DNA from: Yamagishiella unicocca
Lineage: Eukaryota; Chlorophyta; Chlorophyceae; Chlamydomonadales; Volvocaceae
NCBI GenBank assembly: GCA_003116995.1
Contig: BDSL01000089.1
Coordinates: 372,001-436,000 of the forward strand
DNA length: 64,000 nt
Direction of reading: 5' to 3'
Under the pieces are notes generated by a model. The model was not told where the DNA came from. It saw nothing but the letters and a program-made list of their open reading frames with translations, and searched no databases. Position 1 is the stretch's first letter; every line of letters begins with the position of its first letter. A program made the position numbers and the translations under genes. Shown piece by piece: positions 1-11,448 of this stretch.

Positions 1-3000
1 ACCGTCATACTAGGTACTAGTTGGGCGCGGCGGTGGAAGCCTAGGGTCACGTACGGCAACACACGAGCACTTCCCCTCCTCCAGCCCCTCCTCAGCAGCA
101 AGGGAGCGCCTGGACCACCGAAAGCAGGATTGCTCTCCTGGTTAAAGCCAGACCCTCCCCCGCGCCATACCAGCTCTGAACCGTCATACTAGGTACTAGT
201 TGGGCGCGGCGGTGGAAGCCTAGGGTCACGTACGGCAACACACGAGCACTTCCCCTCCTCCAGCCCCTCCTCAGCAGCAAGGGAGCGCCTGGACCACCGA
301 AAGCAGGATTGCTCTCCTGGTTAAAGCCAGACCCTCCCCCGCGCCATACCAGCTCTGAACCGTCATACAAGGTACAAGTTGGGCGCGGCGGTGGAAGCCT
401 AGGGTCACGTACGGCAACACACGAGCACTTCCCCTCCTCCAGCCCCTCCGCAGCAGCAAGGGAGCGCCTGGACCACCGAAAGCAGGATTGCTCTCCTGGT
501 TAAAGCCAGACCCTCCCCCGCGCCATACCAGCTCTGAACCGTCATACTAGGTACTAGTTGGGCGCGGCGGTGGAAGCCTAGGGTCACGTACGGCAACACA
601 CGAGCACTTCCCCTCCTCCAGCCCCTCCGCAGCAGCAAGGGAGCGCCTGGACCACCGAAAGCAGGATTGCTCTCCTGGTTAAAGCCAGACCCTCCCCCGC
701 GCCATACCAGCTCTGAACCGTCATACTAGGTACTAGTTGGGCGCGGCGGTGGAAGCCTAGGGTCACGTACGGCAACACACGAGCACTTCCCCTCCTCCAG
801 CCCCTCCTCAGCAGCAAGGGAGCGCCTGGACCACCGAAAGCAGGATTGCTCTCCTGGTTAAAGCCAGACCCTCCCCCGCGCCATACCAGCTCTGAACCGT
901 CATACTAGGTACTAGTTGGGCGCGGCGGTGGAAGCCTAGGGTCACGTACGGCAACACACGAGCACTTCCCCTCCTCCAGCCCCTCCTCAGCAGCAAGGGA
1001 GCGCCTGGACCACCGAAAGCAGGATTGCTCTCCTGGTTAAAGCCAGACCCTCCCCCGCGCCATACCAGCTCTGAACCGTCATACTAGGTACTAGTTGGGC
1101 GCGGCGGTGGAAGCCTAGGGTCACGTACGGCAACACACGAGCACTTCCCCTCCTCCAGCCCCTCCTCAGCAGCAAGGGAGCGCCTGGACCACCGAAAGCA
1201 GGATTGCTCTCCTGGTTAAAGCCAGACCCTCCCCCGCGCCATACCAGCTCTGAACCGTCATACAAGGTACAAGTTGGGCGCGGCGGTGGAAGCCTAGGGT
1301 CACGTACGGCAACACACGAGCACTTCCCCTCCTCCAGCCCCTCCTCAGCAGCAAGGGAGCGCCTGGACCACCGAAAGCAGGATTGCTCTCCTGGTTAAAG
1401 CCAGACCCTCCCCCGCGCCATACCAGCTCTGAACCGTCATACTAGGTACTAGTTGGGCGCGGCGGTGGAAGCCTAGGGTCACGTACGGCAACACACGAGC
1501 ACTTCCCCTCCTCCAGCCCCTCCGCAGCAGCAAGGGAGCGCCTGGACCACCGAAAGCAGGATTGCTCTCCTGGTTAAAGCCAGACCCTCCCCCGCGCCAT
1601 ACCAGCTCTGAACCGTCATACTAGGTACAAGTTGGGCGCGGCGGTGGAAGCCTAGGGTCACGTACGGCAACACACGAGCACTTCCCCTCCTCCAGCCCCT
1701 CCGCAGCAGCAAGGGAGCGCCTGGACCACCGAAAGCAGGATTGCTCTCCTGGTTAAAGCCAGACCCTCCCCCGCGCCATACCAGCTCTGAACCGTCATAC
1801 TAGGTACTAGTTGGGCGCGGCGGTGGAAGCCTAGGGTCACGTACGGCAACACACGAGCACTTCCCCTCCTCCAGCCCCTCCTCAGCAGCAAGGGAGCGCC
1901 TGGACCACCGAAAGCAGGATTGCTCTCCTGGTTAAAGCCAGACCCTCCCCCGCGCCATACCAGCTCTGAACCGTCATACTAGGTACTAGTTGGGCGCGGC
2001 GGTGGAAGCCTAGGGTCACGTACGGCAACACACGAGCACTTCCCCTCCTCCAGCCCCTCCTCAGCAGCAAGGGAGCGCCTGGACCACCGAAAGCAGGATT
2101 GCTCTCCTGGTTAAAGCCAGACCCTCCCCCGCGCCATACCAGCTCTGAACCGTCATACTAGGTACTAGTTGGGCGCGGCGGTGGAAGCCTAGGGTCACGT
2201 ACGGCAACACACGAGCACTTCCCCTCCTCCAGCCCCTCCGCAGCAGCAAGGGAGCGCCTGGACCACCGAAAGCAGGATTGCTCTCCTGGTTAAAGCCAGA
2301 CCCTCCCCCGCGCCATACCAGCTCTGAACCGTCATACTAGGTACTAGTTGGGCGCGGCGGTGGAAGCCTAGGGTCACGTACGGCAACACACGAGCACTTC
2401 CCCTCCTCCAGCCCCTCCGCAGCAGCAAGGGAGCGCCTGGACCACCGAAAGCAGGATTGCTCTCCTGGTTAAAGCCAGACCCTCCCCCGCGCCATACCAG
2501 CTCTGAACCGTCATACTAGGTACTAGTTGGGCGCGGCGGTGGAAGCCTAGGGTCACGTACGGCAACACACGAGCACTTCCCCTCCTCCAGCCCCTCCGCA
2601 GCAGCAAGGGAGCGCCTGGACCACCGAAAGCAGGATTGCTCTCCTGGTTAAAGCCAGACCCTCCCCCGCGCCATACCAGCTCTGAACCGTCATACTAGGT
2701 ACTAGTTGGGCGCGGCGGTGGAAGCCTAGGGTCACGTACGGCAACACACGAGCACTTCCCCTCCTCCAGCCCCTCCTCAGCAGCAAGGGAGCGCCTGGAC
2801 CACCGAAAGCAGGATTGCTCTCCTGGTTAAAGCCAGACCCTCCCCCGCGCCATACCAGCTCTGAACCGTCATACTAGGTACTAGTTGGGCGCGGCGGTGG
2901 AAGCCTAGGGTCACGTACGGCAACACACGAGCACTTCCCCTCCTCCAGCCCCTCCTCAGCAGCAAGGGAGCGCCTGGACCACCGAAAGCAGGATTGCTCT

Positions 3001-6000
3001 CCTGGTTAAAGCCAGACCCTCCCCCGCGCCATACCAGCTCTGAACCGTCATACAAGGTACAAGTTGGGCGCGGCGGTGGAAGCCTAGGGTCACGTACGGC
3101 AACACACGAGCACTTCCCCTCCTCCAGCCCCTCCGCAGCAGCAAGGGAGCGCCTGGACCACCGAAAGCAGGATTGCTCTCCTGGTTAAAGCCAGACCCTC
3201 CCCCGCGCCATACCAGCTCTGAACCGTCATACTAGGTACTAGTTGGGCGCGGCGGTGGAAGCCTAGGGTCACGTACGGCAACACACGAGCACTTCCCCTC
3301 CTCCAGCCCCTCCGCAGCAGCAAGGGAGCGCCTGGACCACCGAAAGCAGGATTGCTCTCCTGGTTAAAGCCAGACCCTCCCCCGCGCCATACCAGCTCTG
3401 AACCGTCATACTAGGTACAAGTTGGGCGCGGCGGTGGAAGCCTAGGGTCACGTACGGCAACACACGAGCACTTCCCCTCCTCCAGCCCCTCCGCAGCAGC
3501 AAGGGAGCGCCTGGACCACCGAAAGCAGGATTGCTCTCCTGGTTAAAGCCAGACCCTCCCCCGCGCCATACCAGCTCTGAACCGTCATACTAGGTACTAG
3601 TTGGGCGCGGCGGTGGAAGCCTAGGGTCACGTACGGCAACACACGAGCACTTCCCCTCCTCCAGCCCCTCCTCAGCAGCAAGGGAGCGCCTGGACCACCG
3701 AAAGCAGGATTGCTCTCCTGGTTAAAGCCAGACCCTCCCCCGCGCCATACCAGCTCTGAACCGTCATACTAGGTACTAGTTGGGCGCGGCGGTGGAAGCC
3801 TAGGGTCACGTACGGCAACACACGAGCACTTCCCCTCCTCCAGCCCCTCCTCAGCAGCAAGGGAGCGCCTGGACCACCGAAAGCAGGATTGCTCTCCTGG
3901 TTAAAGCCAGACCCTCCCCCGCGCCATACCAGCTCTGAACCGTCATACTAGGTACTAGTTGGGCGCGGCGGTGGAAGCCTAGGGTCACGTACGGCAACAC
4001 ACGAGCACTTCCCCTCCTCCAGCCCCTCCGCAGCAGCAAGGGAGCGCCTGGACCACCGAAAGCAGGATTGCTCTCCTGGTTAAAGCCAGACCCTCCCCCG
4101 CGCCATACCAGCTCTGAACCGTCATACTAGGTACTAGTTGGGCGCGGCGGTGGAAGCCTAGGGTCACGTACGGCAACACACGAGCACTTCCCCTCCTCCA
4201 GCCCCTCCGCAGCAGCAAGGGAGCGCCTGGACCACCGAAAGCAGGATTGCTCTCCTGGTTAAAGCCAGACCCTCCCCCGCGCCATACCAGCTCTGAACCG
4301 TCATACTAGGTACTAGTTGGGCGCGGCGGTGGAAGCCTAGGGTCACGTACGGCAACACACGAGCACTTCCCCTCCTCCAGCCCCTCCGCAGCAGCAAGGG
4401 AGCGCCTGGACCACCGAAAGCAGGATTGCTCTCCTGGTTAAAGCCAGACCCTCCCCCGCGCCATACCAGCTCTGAACCGTCATACTAGGTACTAGTTGGG
4501 CGCGGCGGTGGAAGCCTAGGGTCACGTACGGCAACACACGAGCACTTCCCCTCCTCCAGCCCCTCCTCAGCAGCAAGGGAGCGCCTGGACCACCGAAAGC
4601 AGGATTGCTCTCCTGGTTAAAGCCAGACCCTCCCCCGCGCCATACCAGCTCTGAACCGTCATACTAGGTACGAGTTGGGCGCGGCGGTGGAAGCCTAGGG
4701 TCACGTACGGCAACACACGAGCACTTCCCCTCCTCCAGCCCCTCCTCAGCAGCAAGGGAGCGCCTGGACCACCGAAAGCAGGATTGCTCTCCTGGTTAAA
4801 GCCAGACCCTCCCCCGCGCCATACCAGCTCTGAACCGTCATACAAGGTACAAGTTGGGCGCGGCGGTGGAAGCCTAGGGTCACGTACGGCAACACACGAG
4901 CACTTCCCATCCTCCAGTCCCTCCGCAGCAGCAAGGGAGCGCCTGGACCACCGAAAGCAGGATTGCTCTCCTGGTTAAAGCCAGACCCTCCCCCGCGCCA
5001 TACCAGCTCTGAACCGTCATACTAGGTACTAGTTGGGCGCGGCGGTGGAAGCCTAGGGTCACGTACGGCAACACACGAGCACTTCCCCTCCTCCAGCCCC
5101 TCCGCAGCAGCAAGGGAGCGCCTGGACCACCGAAAGCAGGATTGCTCTCCTGGTTAAAGCCAGACCCTCCCCCGCGCCATACCAGCTCTGAACCGTCATA
5201 CTAGGTACTAGTTGGGCGCGGCGGTGGAAGCCTAGGGTCACGTACGGCAACACACGAGCACTTCCCCTCCTCCAGCCCCTCCGCAGCAGCAAGGGAGCGC
5301 CTGGACCACCGAAAGCAGGATTGCTCTCCTGGTTAAAGCCAGACCCTCCCCCGCGCCATACCAGCTCTGAACCGTCATACTAGGTACTAGTTGGGCGCGG
5401 CGGTGGAAGCCTAGGGTCACGTACGGCAACACACGAGCACTTCCCCTCCTCCAGCCCCACCTCAGCAGCAAGGGAGCGCCTGGACCACCGAAAGCAGGAT
5501 TGCTCTCCTGGTTAAAGCCAGACCCTCCCCCGCGCCATACCAGCTCTGAACCGTCATACTAGGTACTAGTTGGGCGCGGCGGTGGAAGCCTAGGGTCACG
5601 TACGGCAACACACGAGCACTTCCCCTCCTCCAGCCCCTCCTCAGCAGCAAGGGAGCGCCTGGACCACCGAAAGCAGGATTGCTCTCCTGGTTAAAGCCAG
5701 ACCCTCCCCCGCGCCATACCAGCTCTGAACCGTCATACTAGGTACTAGTTGGGCGCGGCGGTGGAAGCCTAGGGTCACGTACGGCAACACACGAGCACTT
5801 CCCCTCCTCCAGCCCCTCCGCAGCAGCAAGGGAGCGCCTGGACCACCGAAAGCAGGATTGCTCTCCTGGTTAAAGCCAGACCCTCCCCCGCGCCATACCA
5901 GCTCTGAACCGTCATACTAGGTACTAGTTGGGCGCGGCGGTGGAAGCCTAGGGTCACGTACGGCAACACACGAGCACTTCCCCTCCTCCAGCCCCTCCTC

Positions 6001-6223
6001 AGCAGCAAGGGAGCGCCTGGACCACCGAAAGCAGGATTGCTCTCCTGGTTAAAGCCAGACCCTCCCCCGCGCCATACCAGCTCTGAACCGTCATACTAGG
6101 TACTAGTTGGGCGCGGCGGTGGAAGCCTAGGGTCACGTACGGCAACACACGAGCACTTCCCCTCCTCCAGCCCCTCCGCAGCAGCAAGGGAGCGCCTGGA
6201 CCACCGAAAGCAGGATTGCTCTC
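1..6223. repeat. 179-bp tandem satellite array with higher-order structure
   Basis: About 35 head-to-tail copies of a 179-bp, GC-rich monomer fill the left edge and continue beyond the window. Copies are almost identical. Differences sit at a few diagnostic sites: CCTCCTCAGC versus CCTCCGCAGC, and TACTAGGTACTAG versus TACAAGGTACAAG. Because 179 is not a multiple of three, reading frames break in every monomer and only short repeated ORFs of 62-92 codons arise, so it is not coding. The array ends abruptly at about 6223, where the phrase GCTCTCCTGGTTAAAG changes to GCTCTCCGGGTTCGCC. Centromeric, subtelomeric or other heterochromatic origin cannot be told from sequence alone. Confidence 0.97.
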
Positions 6224-7496
6224 CGGGTTCGCCCTATCGCTGTAGGAGTTCCCACTGGCGCCAAATGGGCGGCTACCAGCAAGAGCTTCGATTGTGGGAG
6301 CGGGCAAAACCCCCCATGAAAGCGTCGGCAAACGTACCCGTGCCTAAATCTGCAGATGCACGACTGAGCCACCCCACTGCGCCCTGAATATTGTCGAGTA
6401 GTCCAAAATGGTTCTTTCCTTAAACAACGAAGTGGAGCCGGCGGAACGCTGAGATAATATGCTTGCTGATTCCATCGCGTTGAGAGGACAGAGTAGCTCG
6501 CATCTTAGCTCGCATCTTAACATAACGTTATTGTGCTTATAGTCACAGAGCGATAGCGCTCAGCAATACGCCACCAAGATTTTGAAAGCCGCTGACTTGC
6601 GCCAAGCTGCAACCCAGCCATTCAAGCACACTGCCAATGCCCAAAAATTGCTCTATAATATTATGTAAAAAGCAAGCTAAATGGATAGAAAATTTTGTTT
6701 AAAAAGGCGTGTTCAGGCAGGGACGTCCGGGACGAAGATACTCGGCCAACGCCGGCCAACGCCGGCGGTACCTGTCGTACAGTATCGTGGCCATTTGGGG
6801 TTCCGGCACGCGTCTTATCCTTATGGTAACATTTTTCTCTTGGAGCTGCCAGTGTACGAACCTGCTTGCTCGTATAGAGTGTTGCGAAAAGATGACAAGT
6901 CGTGAAGTGCAGCTAGTTGTTGCGAAATCAGCTCTAGTTGAGGCCATATTGTGCGGGTTGCAGGTCGTCACCCTGTCGTCACCGACAAACGACGAGACAG
7001 GAAGCCATGCATATCCTCCACGCAAATTGATTTGCCAGACACACATGCGCGAAGCAATTCTTCCCAGTTCTTCCTCGCAGCGATTGCCGCATATGGTACG
7101 ATGCAGCCCGGCGACACGGCGTTGCCTCCTAGGCCACGTACTTGTGATTATTTTTTCCATTGAGGCCTCGGGGAACGTGATATAGTCTCAATGAGGCCTC
7201 GGGGCAGGTTGGATTAATGAAGACAGCCCCTGGATGGGCAAGCTCTAGTGTTACAGGTCGGACCAGCGGGCAAGAGTCCCTTCATCTTCTCCGCCCAGGT
7301 GATGCGAATTGCGCCTCCAGTCCAAACGTATTATCGTCACTCCTTTGCGTTTACATGGTGCCTCCTCTCTACCTTATGATTGGCTCGTCTTATATAGTGC
7401 CCGCGAATACGTAACGTTGGGTCGTCTACATAGTGCCAGCATATATGCCTCCCTTTCTTAAGCCAACCGGGAAAACTATCGGTTACACACTTCATT
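6224..7496. other. Spacer between satellite and HRGP cluster
   Basis: No convincing gene. Several overlapping ORFs of 60-160 codons occur on both strands (for example around 6700-7185), but they lack recognisable motifs and shadow each other. The last 80 bases before 7497 are conserved with the regions just upstream of HRGP copies 2 and 3 (CATAGTGCCAGCA, then AAAACTATCGG, then TTCATTATGG), so they probably hold the 5' UTR or core promoter of copy 1. Confidence 0.6.
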
Positions 7497-9843
7497 ATGG
7501 CTCTTCGAAAGATGTGGCTGCTGTCCAAGACTGTCCTTTGGACCATGTTGGTCCTAGAGTTGACTGCCATGCCAGTCCTGTTGGCTTCGGGTGAGTCGAT
7601 TCGGGACACCACAGCTAGAACCTTAACAACCAAAGCATGCCCGATTATTGCAATGCTGCAAAAAGTGGACTGTGCCCTTAAATGCGACTGTCCATGTGAC
7701 TGCCGGCAAAATATTTGTGACGTAAACTGTCCTTCCTTGTCCTTCATCTCAGGACCGACGTCTGTGGAGGAAGAATCTCAGCCTGGCACATCTGATTTGG
7801 TTCGGCGTCTACAAAGGCTGTCATTGGACAAGTCTTCAGCAGCCCCGCGGCCACCTCCACAGCCACGTCCTCTTCCTCACCCACCAGCGCCCCCGTCACC
7901 TTCGAAACCCAGTCCACCAACCAAGCTGCGTCGTCCTCGGTCACCTCCACGGCTCCGTCCTCCACCAAAGCCGAAACCCGCCCCGCCTGCACCCAAGGAC
8001 GCGTGCGTCAGCTGTGACGATGTTCCGTACACGCTTAAATTCAGTTCCTATGAACCCTTCCGCTCGCAGCTATGCATGCAGTTCAGCAGCAGTGCGGCCG
8101 CATCAACTCCGCCTACCAGGACCAGCTGCACGCTCGAAGACGCGACTGAGCTCGTCATACTTGCGAGTGAGTAACTGCTGCAGCGCAGGAAGGAGACGGG
8201 GAGGGTCCGTGTTGTGGTAAATAAAAAACGCTCACGTGCGGTTCGTTGTGTGTTGTGGTTGGGTATCAGTCCAGAGGATATGTATCGAGGTTTGGTATGT
8301 CAGGTTTGGTTATGGGTAAAGGGCTGCTGGGGTCGGTACGGTAAACCGGTTTACCGCGAGGATTTGGGGAGGCGGATCGACCAGCTCGAACGTGTCTAAT
8401 GCCGGTAGTACAAGATGAAAGCAGCTATAGAAGCAGAGCTACTAGGGGTAGGACAGGTTTGGTTATGGGTAAAGGGCTGCTGGGGTCGGTACGGTTAACC
8501 GGTTAACCGCGAGGATTTGGGGAGGCGGATCGACCAGCTCGAACGTGTCTAATGCCGGTAATACAAGATGAAAGCAGCTATAGAAGCAGAGCTACTAGGA
8601 AGACAGAAGGAGGGGTGGCTCCCAGCCAAATCGTGGATAAAGCAATGGCCGGCACAAAAGAAGCCTGAGATGCCGAGGGAAATGGTGCCCAGAAAGGAAT
8701 GTCGCCCGGATACAAAAATGGCAACACACATACGTACGTGAGGCCCGCAGACAGTAGGGACCCACGTACACGTAATGGCGTGTCTTAGCCATATGGGCAT
8801 GATAATGACCCGGGCAATGGCGACGAAACTAAAGAAGAGGAACAAGAGCGACTGTACGGTGTAAGCAACTAGTACACCACTAGCTAGTTGCGTACAAGGT
8901 GGTGTGTTCCCATCCCCTGCTTTACTGAAGGGATCTGACATGTGGAATCTCCTGACCGCGTGCCCTGTCATGATCACTGTCGTTAAAGTGGTGGGGAGCC
9001 CACATCGCAAGCTCCGGTACGTAGGCAGGTAGGGCGGCAGGCAGGCATGTAGTCATGCCCAGGAGACCAGTCTGCGCCTCCTCCCACAAATGTTACGTTT
9101 CCAATCACTGATCCGACTACATGTGCACTGGGCTTGGGGATGAGCCGATGTGTTTACTTGCCCATGCTGCTGCAGAAACGCCAGCGCCGTTGAGTTTGAT
9201 GGTGCGAATTGATGACGGTGTGGCCCAAGCACCTGAAAGCGAGGACCGTGTCAACCAAACCCGTGAAGGCGATGACAGTGACGCCGGCTATGACTTCTTG
9301 TGGCGAATACCTTTTGGGACCAAGGCATCCAAGAATGTCAGGGTATGCTTTTCGAGCTATAGCAGGTCAGGGGTGGCCGGCGACATGGTCAGCGATTGGA
9401 CATTGCGGCTAGTTGACGATGACCACATTGCTTGGTTCGCTGGTATTGTTCCGTACTACCTGGTCTCTCCGGAAGGCATGTGCTGCCCTACATGCAGCTT
9501 CACATTATATCAGTCTCAGGCCTGGGCGCCGTATCTCCCGAGTAAGCCTATTGAACCACCAGGTGTGCCACTGTTGGCGCCCACGTCATCACCGGCAACA
9601 CCGCCGCCACCGCCTCTCCCTCCTGGACCCCTTGCTCCTGGCTTCGGCAACCTGTACGACACTTGCTACCGTACGGTGTCCGGCAACGATTGCTTCACCG
9701 CCGCCACGCTGCAGTGCAAGATCCCCCGGGCTAACGTAACACAGTTCGCGAAGAAGAATCCGAAGGGCTGTATCCGCTGCAACAGCCCGTCCAAGGACAT
9801 GTGGTGTGGGACGGGAAGGCAGGACTATTGCTGCACGTACTAG
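7497..9843 (+). CDS. Secreted proline-rich, Cys-rich glycoprotein, copy 1 (HRGP, pherophorin-like)
   Basis: Proposed exons are 7497-7590, 7753-8166 and 9176-9843; they join in phase to 391 residues. Exon 1 encodes a hydrophobic signal peptide (MALRKMWLLSKTVL...). Exon 2 carries a Pro/Lys/Arg-rich stretch (PPP, SPP and PKP motifs) and a small Cys domain beginning CVSCDD. Exon 3 holds a globular Cys domain (GMCCPTC), a second Pro-rich linker, and a C-terminal Cys module (YDTCYR ... DCF ... WCGTG ... DYCCTY). Intron 1 reads through in frame here by chance; copies 2 and 3 have stops in it, which supports splicing. The architecture is that of volvocine extracellular-matrix hydroxyproline-rich glycoproteins. 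The pherophorin label is inference, as I do not see a clear pherophorin-domain signature. Function in the wall or matrix is likely but not shown. Confidence 0.72.
8301..8601 (+). repeat. 153-bp tandem duplication carrying an 18-bp palindrome, inside intron 2
   Basis: Two copies (8301-8453 and 8454 to about 8601) lie in intron 2 of HRGP copy 1. I count three mismatches across the shared length. Each copy contains a perfect 18-bp palindrome: CGGTAAACCGGTTTACCG at 8339-8356 and CGGTTAACCGGTTAACCG at 8492-8509. Two of the three mismatches are the symmetric pair within the palindrome. The equivalent introns of copies 2 and 3 have related flanks but no palindrome. Confidence 0.93.
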
Positions 9844-10125
9844 CGGCTGCGGCCATCCCCCTCACCCTCGTGCTCGCACTCGACGACATGTTTATTGAGC
9901 CTTGCGGCTACATGCGCCATTTGTTAAGCTTATTTAAACATCTTCGCGAAGCAAGGAGATGCCGGCACGCACCGTTGCATCGTACAGGTTAGTTCCCTGG
10001 CTTTAGCGTGCCCTTTTCCTATGCGTTAGGACCTCCTGGAGCTGGACGGAGTGGTTCACGGTTTGCTGCGTGGTAAGGAATCCAAGGCGGAAGGCCAGAC
10101 CTAGTGGGACTGCGGGCTTCCACCG

Positions 10126-10230
10126 TGAGTTGGTTTTATGGCTTTGCGATTTGTTTTCATAGCCTTGTGAGTCCGTTGAATGGCTTTGTAAGTTGGTTTC
10201 ATGGCTTTGTGAGTTGGTTCTTGAACTCAC
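10126..10230. repeat. Degenerate 21-bp minisatellite, five units
   Basis: Five consecutive 21-base units of the type TGAGTTGGTTTCATGGCTTTG start at 10126, 10147, 10168, 10189 and 10210, diverged by several bases each. Because 21 is a multiple of three, the minus strand reads as a repeating heptapeptide (TNSQSHE-like), but the surrounding frame has no other support as a gene. Confidence 0.85.
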
Positions 10231-11227
10231 ATCTTCCGTGCTTCCCCTGGCCCTCAATCCTACACGATAGCACACATATTGCTGACGTCTGAACGTCCTC
10301 AAACCTGCACCTGGTGAAACACCCATACCATTGTCAGGCGATGTGCCCGGATGTGCCCGATGGTTCCGCCTTTTGGTGTGGAACCTACTGTAAAGTGGAT
10401 TTTACAGCAAGCCAAGGAAGTGCTGGATTTCGGCTGGAATTGGGTCGCCTGTGGTTGCGGGGAGCTTCCTTGGGTGGGTGCCGCCCAGTGTCCCCTCATT
10501 TGCACCACGTCTGGAATTGCCGTAAGTTTCGGAGTGTTGCAAGCACCCAATGGGGGTGGCATAAAAAGGGTTTACGCCACGGGACAGGATAGTTGGCGCG
10601 GGGTCGTCGGACCTGGTCGGACAGGGGGGAAGAGGGGGCCTAGTACAAAGGCAGACCTGCTCTCGGCTTCCCGACGGTTGTCCTTTACGACGTAACCGTA
10701 AACGTTTTGCGTTCAGTGCAGCCCCTTTCCAAAACTTGCCTCACTTTCCTCTGTGTTTTCGCGCTTGCGACGCTCGCGTTCCTCCGTTGTGTGCCTCGAA
10801 TGTCCGTTTCCGTGCGCTGGAGGGACCCGTCTACACCAAACAAGGCACCATGATCATTGTTGCAATTCACCAAAGGTCACATGCTGGATTGCTCAAAATG
10901 CAACAGGACGGGCTTGCATACCTGATACAACTCGCTGTAAGGGCTCCTGTCGCGCTCGCGCCATCCTAAACACCTCCTGGAGAATTGTGGACCACACAAT
11001 CAGTTGTGCAACTGGAGTTCCGCCACCGCTGTTCACCTGGAGGATAGCAGCTTCATGTTCCTGACGTATTTGCTGCACCGACTTTCTCACTGACGTCTGC
11101 ACAATGCCGCGATTTCAGGCTTCACCGTTGCCAAGTCCGTTGTACGGTGCCCAGCACGCCCATGCCGGTAAAAGTACGGCAATCCGCTGACGTAACATCG
11201 TAACACAGTAACGTCGTGACATGATAC

Positions 11228-11269
11228 CCCAGGTTTGTTCTGACAATCCTGGGTAAAAACAAACCTGGG
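11228..11269. repeat. Inverted repeat at the left edge of the duplicated HRGP unit
   Basis: CCCAGGTTTGTT (11228-11239) pairs perfectly with AACAAACCTGGG (11258-11269) across an 18-base loop; similarity extends a few bases further with one bulged C. The homology shared by copies 2 and 3 begins at about 11253, in the loop. Copy 3 keeps only the right arm (from about 14391). Confidence 0.85.
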
Positions 11270-11448
11270 TATGATTAGATCGTCGAACACAGTGCCCGCA
11301 CCCGATATGTAAGGATACATAGTGCCAGCACACATGCTTCCCTTGCTGAAGCCAACCTGGAAAACTATCGGCTAAACTGTTCATTATGGCTCTTCGAAAG
11401 ATGTGACTGCTGCCCAAGACTATCCTTTGCATAACGTTGGTCATTGGA

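Larger units (their letters stand above)
9844..11448. other. Spacer between HRGP copies 1 and 2
   Basis: No supported gene. ORFs around 10003-10700 and 10736-11064 show no family motifs. The stretch contains a 21-bp minisatellite (10126-10230), a 12-bp-arm inverted repeat (11228-11269) and, from 11253, sequence shared with the region upstream of copy 3. The abandoned copy-2 start codon is at 11386. Confidence 0.6.

Noticed and set aside
1..6223. CRISPR array
   Set aside because: The units are contiguous identical 179-bp monomers with no variable spacers, in a eukaryotic genome.
92..6331. Dozens of similar 62-110 codon ORFs on both strands of the first 6 kb
   Set aside because: They are copies of the same satellite monomer. 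The 179-bp period shifts frame at each unit and there is no protein-family signal.
11228..11269. Inverted repeat considered as a rho-independent terminator or transposon end
   Set aside because: Nuclear eukaryotic context makes a bacterial terminator irrelevant. No target-site duplication or second terminal repeat is visible, so it is listed only as an inverted repeat.
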